Assembly: GCF_035818675.1 (NCBI RefSeq)
Contig: NZ_JAYKZZ010000001.1
Span: 785,527-849,526, forward strand
DNA length: 64,000 bases
Direction: 5' to 3'
DNA from: Parapedobacter flavus
GTDB taxonomy: Bacteria; Bacteroidota; Bacteroidia; Sphingobacteriales; Sphingobacteriaceae
This document shows, piece by piece, positions 7,801 to 12,655 of this stretch. Numbering within the stretch: position 1 is the stretch's first letter; every line of letters starts with the position of its first letter. The notes beneath the pieces were generated by a model that did not search any database, had not been told where the DNA came from, and was given only the letters and a program-made list of their open reading frames with translations. The translations under genes and the position numbers were made by a program.

Positions 7801-7862
7801 ATGGTATTAGCGGCGAGCCGTGGCGTGCGCAGCATAAAAAAATCGAGCGGTTCTATGGTCAT
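4809..7862 (-). CDS. Full-length class I lanthipeptide dehydratase (LanB)
   Basis: 1017 residues, the normal size of a one-chain LanB. The N-terminal glutamylation domain (about 1-640) is marked by YLVRMAARATPFGLFAGVAL at 83-102. The elimination (SpaB_C, thiopeptide-type) domain follows from about 745 with WVYLKLYMGPGECDRVL, FFTRYADPEHHLRIRILL and the hallmark YDTYERELERYGG near ACETVFHLDS. Such enzymes use glutamyl-tRNA to dehydrate Ser/Thr in a precursor core peptide. It begins 3 bp after the stand-alone receiver gene and lies two genes downstream of a Thr-rich 52-residue peptide, its probable substrate. No LanC cyclase, protease or exporter is present in the window. The 3' end overlaps lytR by 38 bp. 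Confidence 0.9.
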   Translation of the reverse strand: MTIEPLDFFMLRTPRLAANTINELNANRTPEALANYLNTCFQEPALQHAVAVTSGPLHRELMKFLEEGPPSLQPKLSTTLYKYLVRMAARATPFGLFAGVALGRMAAGPSDFTLSGTSTPALRLDMAFSAHLTRWAHNHTDIRKRIAYRLTNSLIVFEDHYRYMGYRLDNGNRHAHWIRMKRNILLDHVIPYTRETRTYRATWTFLTQMGLNEIQAENYINQLVDRQLLVPNTEPVATGKKPTADAVAATFGIPTDSRGCFAPSLDSAHEVIAAIPPAARQGFKGMPIQADLAIGTDRNQLSWQTARRLTQEIGELMPLAHNRIPAELTDFCRRFTLRYDTKEVRLLEALDPDRGIGYGDTRSAYRSGSSLLQNLGLNAPRTGDQLADNLLHIMMRQGTIDPTHTPVIELSAEDVRSLAKVTPPEQLDSATTGYIMGQFLAPSTTALDRGDFLFRLQTASVRSALPLLARFCHLDEQLETKLRQCAEMEDQASPDICLAEIVFIPDDRMGNIMLRPALRKHELVLAGHGATADESSIPVADLFVSVVNSRVILRSEKLDKVIVPRLSCAHNYRTGTSLYRFLCDLQHQSHSFSINWDWGAYSAYDFLPRITYKHVVLKRARWRIPAPPDPLFFQQQPLVAVAELRSRHNLPAEVLLTEGDNELLLDLAHFAAAEILIKHLKSAPVILYENLATQGNSPVKGRCGNPFYNEVIIPFKTNGQLPLPSKPPAPPPTVRRSFPPGSEWVYLKLYMGPGECDRVLTGQVNGFLTQLKQAGWLNKWFFTRYADPEHHLRIRILLRPKDGQLPWQGFSDCASQFFAPAVDQGLIYRIQYDTYERELERYGGTAITACETVFHLDSEATLAWLPQSATDASERNRLVYAMIAIDDLLESFGLQPADKLKWVMSWSESFFREFGSAKSLKLNLDKKFRENRLVIERQFHASLRHVDKSAPLGKRFDALKALDAKPWITPQIAASLSHMFVNRHFHTEQREMELILYHFLTKCYRANQYQNDGVIRF

Positions 7863-7865
7863 GAC

Positions 7866-8237
7866 TTACGGTCTAAGTCGTTCAATGATACGGTCTATGC
7901 AATCGTTAAAGTGTTCATAAGAAACAGGTTTGGGCAGCTCATCGACCACCGTTGGCGGTAGTGCGCGGTTGAATAAGGCAAGGGGGATGGCCGAAACAAC
8001 GACCACAATTACCGTTGGGGGGATGAGACCGAAGTGGAAATCCGAAGGCGAGCCTTGGGGAATAACCAAGTCGAGGAACGCGATGTCGGGTTGGGTTGCG
8101 CTTAGCGCATCCGGTACTTCGTAGAGTTCCTGAACAACCCCCACAAGCGTCAATTCTTTTCGGCGGCCGACATAGTCTGCCATCAATTCGATGGCAGACC
8201 AGTCGTCCTCGATAATCAAACAGCGGTGGGCACCCAT
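7866..8237 (-). CDS. Stand-alone receiver-domain protein between precursor and LanB
   Basis: 123 residues from ATG 8237, chosen because it lies 8 bp after the precursor stop; an upstream in-frame ATG at 8294 would overlap the precursor core and add a His/Asn-rich tail without family similarity. The receiver fold is visible: CLIIEDDWSAIELM, phosphoacceptor Asp56 in IAFLDLVIP, and Lys103 in LPKPVSYEHF. There is no output domain, so it acts through partners or as a phosphate sink. It starts just after the precursor and ends 3 bp before LanB, so the three genes are one transcription unit. Phosphorylation by the nearby LytS is an attractive but untested idea. Confidence 0.85.
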   Translation of the reverse strand: MGAHRCLIIEDDWSAIELMADYVGRRKELTLVGVVQELYEVPDALSATQPDIAFLDLVIPQGSPSDFHFGLIPPTVIVVVVSAIPLALFNRALPPTVVDELPKPVSYEHFNDCIDRIIERLRP

Positions 8238-8245
8238 CTGCGGTT

Positions 8246-8404
8246 TCAGCCGTCGGTTGTCATTGTGGTGGTTATCGTAGTGGCGCAAACCCATCCCGAT
8301 AGGTTTTTTCGGGATTCGATCTGGTCCTCGTGTTCCATACTGCAGACGACCTCGGTGTCGAGCGTGAGCAGCTGCTCAAGTTGTGCAATGTTGATTTTTT
8401 CCAT
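8246..8404 (-). CDS. Candidate Thr-rich lanthipeptide precursor peptide
   Basis: 52 residues on the minus strand, ATG 8404 to TGA 8246. The leader-like part starts MEKINIAQLEQLLTLDTEVV and continues acidic to about residue 37. The C-terminal core-like part is WVCATTITTTMTTDG: six Thr close together plus one Cys (Cys40), with another Cys at 21. This is the layout of class I lanthipeptide precursors in Bacteroidota, and the LanB gene is two genes downstream. The A-rich leader CAATAAAAAATAAAATC precedes the ATG. The same DNA read in another frame gives a His/Asn/Asp-rich extension of the receiver protein, which is less plausible. With one core Cys and no LanC in view, the product may be largely linear and dehydrated rather than multiply ringed. 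Confidence 0.65.
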   Translation of the reverse strand: MEKINIAQLEQLLTLDTEVVCSMEHEDQIESRKNLSGWVCATTITTTMTTDG

Positions 8405-8506
8405 GATTTTATTTTTTATTGATTCATGGTACGAAGATGCAACACGGAAATAACGACAAAAAATAAACCCGATGAACCAACGATTGACCCAGATGAACGG
8501 CGGTAT

Positions 8507-9646
8507 TCAACCGATGATATCGCCCATTTGGAACATGGGCAAATACATGGCGATGAGAATGACACCGACCAGCAGTCCGAGGAAGATGATGATAAGTGGT
8601 TCCAGAAGCGATGCGATGGTTGCCGATTGGTAAGCCACCTCTTCATTATACTGGTCGGCTACCTTGTTAAAGAAGTCGGCCAAACGATTCACTTCTTCAC
8701 CGACTTTTACCAAGGAAACCAGTTTGGCATCATACAAGGGAAATGCCGCCAAGCTGCTATGTAAGGTATGGCCATGCATTACGCTGGCTTCGACCGCGAT
8801 CAGCGATTGCTCGATGGGATAGAACCCCACCATCTGCCGGCAGAGCTGTAGGGCCCGTATCAACGGTATGCGGGCACCCGTAAGGAGGGCCATAGACGTG
8901 CAGAACCGAGCGAGGTAGACTTTTCTGACCATCGGTCCGAATACCGGCAGGTGCAACCAAAACCACGCCGTCCACCGGCGGTTCCACTCCTTATCGCGGC
9001 GGGCGTACAGCCACCCACCCAGTGCGATGGCGGCAACGGCGGCCAAGGGTGCATACGTACGGGACGCCTCCGAGAACGATACGATGAGCTGGGTAATCGG
9101 TGGCAATGCGCTGCCGGAACGCGCGAAGATATCTGCAAATAGGGGCACGATGAAATTCAGCATAAAGAAGATGGCGCCAAACGAGGTGAGCATAACGATG
9201 ACCGGATAGGTTAGCGCACTGGTGAGCTGTCGGCGCTGTTGCAGGCGTTTACGGAAAAAGGCCGCCAGGTCTTGCAGCACCGCAGCGATTTTTCCGGTTT
9301 CCTCACCGATCTGCACGCTATAGTATTCGTAGGGTGTAAAAGGCGTGTGCCGTTGCATCGCCGTAGATAAAGCAGAGCCCTGTACAACGGCCTGTTGGAG
9401 CTGCCGCAGCATGGTGGCCTGTTTATCGCCTTGCTGCTGGCCGATGATGATATCCAACGCTGCCTTGAGATCGACCCCCGCCTGTAGCAGCGTACCGAAC
9501 TCGTGATAAAAAGCCTCTTTGTGCTTGTCGCCAAATATCGAAAATAGGGTGATATCGCGCGTAAGCCAGCTCGCCGGCTTGTCTTTTTGGCGTGGCATGT
9601 CGGGCGCTGTCTTTTTCAGCTTTCGGATGGGGATACCGTTGTTCAT
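8507..9646 (-). CDS. Type II secretion/type IV pilus inner-membrane protein (GspF/PilC-like)
   Basis: 379 residues, normal GspF size. Two repeated T2SSF domains are visible, the first with FYHEFGTLLQAGVDLKAALD and GEETGKIAAVLQDLAAFF, the second with LARFCTSMALLTGARIPLIR and VKVGEEVNRLADFFNKVADQ. Three membrane segments follow the usual pattern, including TYPVIVMLTSFGAIFFMLNF and the C-terminal SLLEPLIIIFLGLLVGVILI. It is the platform protein that works with an assembly ATPase and pseudopilins. Its ATG overlaps the stop of the upstream pseudopilin gene by 4 bp. The cognate ATPase (GspE) is not in the window. The precursor peptide gene begins 102 bp after its stop. Confidence 0.93.
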   Translation of the reverse strand: MNNGIPIRKLKKTAPDMPRQKDKPASWLTRDITLFSIFGDKHKEAFYHEFGTLLQAGVDLKAALDIIIGQQQGDKQATMLRQLQQAVVQGSALSTAMQRHTPFTPYEYYSVQIGEETGKIAAVLQDLAAFFRKRLQQRRQLTSALTYPVIVMLTSFGAIFFMLNFIVPLFADIFARSGSALPPITQLIVSFSEASRTYAPLAAVAAIALGGWLYARRDKEWNRRWTAWFWLHLPVFGPMVRKVYLARFCTSMALLTGARIPLIRALQLCRQMVGFYPIEQSLIAVEASVMHGHTLHSSLAAFPLYDAKLVSLVKVGEEVNRLADFFNKVADQYNEEVAYQSATIASLLEPLIIIFLGLLVGVILIAMYLPMFQMGDIIG

Positions 9647-10146
9647 GGAGTCGTGGTCGAATCGGTTAAATACATTAAGGCGGCCATATCGTAGGTTTTT
9701 CGAATAAACACGGGGGTAGCGCGGTTGTTTCTTGTTACGTACATGCTACACGCATCAACGACTCCCCGCGGTGTTTCCTGGCGGCTGTTTAAGAACCAAT
9801 AAGCCAAGCTGTCTATCTGGACCCGGAACGTATCGGTAAGATGACCAATCCGGCGGATGCATAAGGAATCGACATTCAGATAATATACTGAAGTGTCCGC
9901 CCTTCGGAAAACCAACCCGTCGGGGAAGCGCCGGATTTCGGACGAACGATCCGTGTCGGTTTGCAATGCATGATACAAACGGTCCATTTCGCCCGATGCC
10001 GCGAGCTGGGCCGTAAGCGTTCCGCTTTGGCGGTTTACCCACCGCATTGCAGTAAAAATAAACGAGATAACCAATGCGGTAAGTACCAGGGCCACCATCG
10101 TTTCGATGACGGTGAAAGCGGGAATCCGTCTGTTTAGTCGTTCCAT
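9643..10146 (-). CDS. GspJ-like minor pseudopilin
   Basis: 167 residues beginning with a prepilin leader: RRIPAFTVIETMVALVLTA, with FTVIE giving the conserved Glu at +5 and a single membrane helix after it. The remaining soluble part (about 40-167) is typical in size for J-type pseudopilins, although the sequence there is not conserved. It overlaps the upstream I-like gene by 13 bp and the downstream GspF gene by 4 bp, so the products are probably made in coupled amounts and assemble together. A prepilin peptidase would be needed and is not seen in this window. Confidence 0.8.
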   Translation of the reverse strand: MERLNRRIPAFTVIETMVALVLTALVISFIFTAMRWVNRQSGTLTAQLAASGEMDRLYHALQTDTDRSSEIRRFPDGLVFRRADTSVYYLNVDSLCIRRIGHLTDTFRVQIDSLAYWFLNSRQETPRGVVDACSMYVTRNNRATPVFIRKTYDMAALMYLTDSTTTP

Positions 10147-10508
10147 TCGTTATTGATGATGATTTCGCGGTACACCGTTTCTTCGGCGGTGCCGGGGCGG
10201 TGCGCCCGGTACACCAGCAACAACAACAAGGTATCGCCTTGGTAATTGGACACTTCTTTGTCAACCTGCACCCCGCGGCCTATTTCAAATTGAGCGGGCA
10301 GGAAGTTGCCCTCCTGTTTGGCACGTTGAGCCAACGCTTTCAGTTCCAGTTGCAGGTCGCGCGCATTGGCGGGCTGTTTGAGCACTATTTTGGCAAATAA
10401 GGTGGCGGCGGTGGCGGTTACCAATGTGACGATAACCAAAGCCACCAATACCTCCACTAGGGTAGATGCGTGCAGCCGCTTGTGTATAATGAGATTATTG
10501 GTCTTCAT
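10134..10508 (-). CDS. GspI-like minor pseudopilin
   Basis: 124 residues with the N-terminal pattern KRLHASTLVEVLVALVIVTL: a short basic leader, TLVEV with Glu at +5 of the processed form, then a hydrophobic helix. Length fits the I-type minor pseudopilin. The rest is a small soluble domain (GNFLPAQFEIGRGVQVDKEV and following) without a recognised motif. It overlaps the upstream K-like gene by 14 bp and the J-like gene downstream by 13 bp, the same packed order K-I-J-F across the operon. Confidence 0.78.
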   Translation of the reverse strand: MKTNNLIIHKRLHASTLVEVLVALVIVTLVTATAATLFAKIVLKQPANARDLQLELKALAQRAKQEGNFLPAQFEIGRGVQVDKEVSNYQGDTLLLLLVYRAHRPGTAEETVYREIIINNEWND

Positions 10509-11733
10509 AGCCTGTTGACTTAGGATTGTGATTGTCTATCGATAAGGCGATGCGGCCCAGTCTGCCCCGATTGAGCAGTGGGCTGCCCGCGTAATGAGGA
10601 GAACGTGTGGTCATGTCCATGACGCCCCCGAGTATAAAATTATCGTAAAGACTAGACGCAGTTTGCAGGGTAAATCTCCGGCACAAGGTCGTGCCGTTCA
10701 CCCGTCCCTGCAGTTCCAGTAGCCCATCGGCATAGACCTGTCCATGCACGGTGGCTTCTTTGGCAAGGACCAGTTTGGCTAGCAATTGCTCGCTACCGGG
10801 GAAATAGGTAAACACGATTCCGTTAAACACACTCGCACTGTCGACGCGTAAATACGGTTGGAACTCGGTAAAGAGGCTATCCGTTGGGATGTGGATTACG
10901 CCCAAGGCCGAGGGATAGTCAAACCGGCAATCGCTGCCCACCACGAGCGAATCACGGGCGAACGCCTGAAGGCGACCGTGGAAGCCCGGCTCGAATCGGA
11001 TGTGGGGGGCGAACAACAAAGCATTGTTGAGCTTGGCATTGGCCGTTACGGTGATAACCTGGTTGGCTACGACGATGGTGTCTTCGCCGGGGAAAAACAG
11101 GTCGATGGTCAGGCTGTCTACCCGGTTGCCGTCCGATTGCAGGTAATTGTTCAACCAGTCGATGACGGTGGTGTCTACCGCGGGGAGCATGTCCGCGCTA
11201 TTATATATCGTGCCCTCATGTATGACCTCTTCGTAGGCAAAAGCTTCGTTTTCGATATATGATTTCCGGGTACCCGCCTCGGGCAGGAAGACGTCGCCGC
11301 GGATGAACGTTTTACCCGATACCGAAAGCGGCAGGTGTTCGTCGGCGAGGTACAAGGCGAACCGTTCGTTGGGCGTGGGCACTTTTCCCATCAGAAACGT
11401 ACGTTGCAGCGTGTCGGCACCCTCATAGGCCCATGCGGTGGCCCAATCGAAAACCCCCCATGGCTGGCAGGCCAGTATCACCGAATCGCGGTCGCCGTCG
11501 AATAAATTAAGTGCCAACGTATCTGTTGGCGTGGTGTGGTAGCCGGTAAGGAGCAGGTTGGTTGCCGAAGCCAAGTTCTGCTGGAGGCGTTCCTGGCGCA
11601 TGTTGTTGGCTGCATACTGCCGATGGTATTGCAGCAGCAGCAAAAGCCCGGCAGTGCCCATGGCGATGACTGTGGCCAGCACTATGGCAAGTAGCAAGGC
11701 ACCTCCGCGCAGGTATGTGGGTATTTTCTTCAT
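10495..11733 (-). CDS. GspK/PilX-like large minor pseudopilin, first gene of the operon
   Basis: 412 residues from ATG 11733; a longer frame would need a TTG at 11775. The N-terminus is GGALLLAIVLATVIAMGTAG, a single membrane helix after a basic leader as in K/X-type tip pilins. The long exported part contains Asp-rich beta-strand-like segments and a late region (ATVHGQVYADGLLELQGRVN) that resembles bactofilin-type polymer-forming strands. It is the first of four overlapping genes. A LytTR-type direct-repeat element and a 20-bp palindrome lie at 11768-11822 just upstream. It is divergent from the S74 protein gene at 11890. Confidence 0.65.
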   Translation of the reverse strand: MKKIPTYLRGGALLLAIVLATVIAMGTAGLLLLLQYHRQYAANNMRQERLQQNLASATNLLLTGYHTTPTDTLALNLFDGDRDSVILACQPWGVFDWATAWAYEGADTLQRTFLMGKVPTPNERFALYLADEHLPLSVSGKTFIRGDVFLPEAGTRKSYIENEAFAYEEVIHEGTIYNSADMLPAVDTTVIDWLNNYLQSDGNRVDSLTIDLFFPGEDTIVVANQVITVTANAKLNNALLFAPHIRFEPGFHGRLQAFARDSLVVGSDCRFDYPSALGVIHIPTDSLFTEFQPYLRVDSASVFNGIVFTYFPGSEQLLAKLVLAKEATVHGQVYADGLLELQGRVNGTTLCRRFTLQTASSLYDNFILGGVMDMTTRSPHYAGSPLLNRGRLGRIALSIDNHNPKSTGYEDQ

Positions 11734-11742
11734 GGGTTTGAG

Positions 11743-11750
11743 CAAATATG
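11743..11750 (-). promoter_or_regulatory. Possible -7 box of the pseudopilin operon
   Basis: CATATTTG on the minus strand matches TAnnTTTG at all but the first position. It stands about 10 bp before the ATG at 11733, which would leave almost no 5' leader. It lies 21 bp further from operator B than the lytS -7 box lies from operator A, which is two helical turns. Confidence 0.3.
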
Positions 11751-11767
11751 GTAAAACCGTTGGCCCT

Positions 11768-11822
11768 ATTTTCAATCGATTGAAAATTATAGCCTTAGGC
11801 TATTAAAATTATAGCTAAAACG
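11768..11822 (-). promoter_or_regulatory. LytTR-type operator B and adjoining 20-bp palindrome
   Basis: On the minus strand from 11822 it reads CGTTTTAGCTATAA and continues so that GCTATAA recurs 22 bp later (11793-11787). It matches operator A at 34 of 40 positions. It is followed by a perfect 20-bp palindrome at 11768-11787 (half-site ATTTTCAATC). The orientation points toward the pseudopilin operon, as operator A points toward lytS. Confidence 0.65.
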
Positions 11823-11889
11823 GATGTGCCCTTCAAGCATTGCTCCGTAATATTGCAGGTATAATCGTGTAAACTTAATAGCTAATGAT

Positions 11890-12510
11890 ATGAAAAGACC
11901 CTTTAAAGTAAAATCGCTCATCGTGGCAACCATCGTTATGTTAGGTGGTGCGCTGTACACACAGGCACAGGTTAAAGTGATTGCTAACGGGAATGTGGGG
12001 ATTGGTGTGACCACGCCGACCAACAAATTCCAGATGAACGGCCTGGCGGCCGACTTCATCAATTCGTCGCAGTTGCGGTTGGGTGTGTTTTCGTCGGATC
12101 CACGCATCCAGTCGTCTTCGAGCAAAGTGGTGTTTTACAACATGGCCAATACAGGTCATGTTGCGGTTCATGTTTCCAATGTGATCACCTCTTCAGACGA
12201 GCGATTGAAAGCCAATATAAGCGGGATCAGTGGCAACGCCCTTGATCTGGTGAAGCAGCTGCGGCCGGTCACCTATAATTTTAAATCGGGCAGCGACAAA
12301 CAGCTGCATGCGGGTTTTCTAGCGCAGGAACTCGAGAAAGTGATTCCACATGTGGTCAGCCGGGACGATTCGGTTGGTATACGGGGTGTCGCTTATCAGG
12401 AAATCATACCCTACCTGGTGGAGGCCATCAAGGAGCAGCAGACGATCATCGATGGGCTGAAATCCCGTCTGGATAGGGTGGATGTGGTCGCAGTGAAGGA
12501 GGAGGAATAG
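11890..12510 (+). CDS. Secreted tail-fiber-like protein with S74 chaperone peptidase domain
   Basis: 206 residues. A signal peptide ends near YTQAQ (26). A short G-x-VGIG-x-x-TPTNKF segment, the usual beta-strand start of such fibers, follows. The C-terminal half is a peptidase S74 intramolecular chaperone: TSSDERLKANISGISG, DLVKQLRPVTYNFK, HAGFLAQELEKVIPHVV and GVAYQEIIPYLVEAIKEQ. In that family the Ser of SDxRLK and the nearby Lys release the chaperone after trimerisation. It is much shorter than phage tail fibers. It precedes the RHS gene pair on the same strand. The frame ends in TAG but the same frame continues one codon later with a small coiled coil (12514-12645). Confidence 0.8.
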   Translation: MKRPFKVKSLIVATIVMLGGALYTQAQVKVIANGNVGIGVTTPTNKFQMNGLAADFINSSQLRLGVFSSDPRIQSSSSKVVFYNMANTGHVAVHVSNVITSSDERLKANISGISGNALDLVKQLRPVTYNFKSGSDKQLHAGFLAQELEKVIPHVVSRDDSVGIRGVAYQEIIPYLVEAIKEQQTIIDGLKSRLDRVDVVAVKEEE

Positions 12511-12513
12511 CGA

Positions 12514-12645
12514 ATGAAGCACTTATCTTACCGGGGAGAGATGAACCGCAAACTTTTGGAGAAAGTGGAGGAACTCAGCCTGTGCGTCATTGAATTGAAG
12601 AAGGAAATGGATGCATTGAAGAACCAATCGAGAAATAATAATTGA
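12514..12645 (+). CDS. 43-residue coiled-coil peptide after an in-frame stop
   Basis: ATG 12514 to TGA 12645, in the same frame as the S74 gene and separated from it only by TAG and one codon. It encodes a short basic start and then NRKLLEKVEELSLCVIELKK, a heptad pattern of leucines. Many longer S74 proteins end in such a trimeric coil, so this looks like the former C-terminus cut off by a nonsense mutation, or a separately translated or read-through piece. The G/A-rich end of the S74 gene (GAAGGAGGAGGAATAG) could serve as its ribosome-binding site. Confidence 0.45.
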   Translation: MKHLSYRGEMNRKLLEKVEELSLCVIELKKEMDALKNQSRNNN

Positions 12646-12655
12646 TTTGCTGACT

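Noticed and set aside
8246..8294. Receiver protein starting at the ATG 8294
   Set aside because: This start would overlap the precursor core and add a 19-residue His/Asn/Asp-rich stretch unlike receiver N-termini. The ATG at 8237 gives the canonical receiver start.
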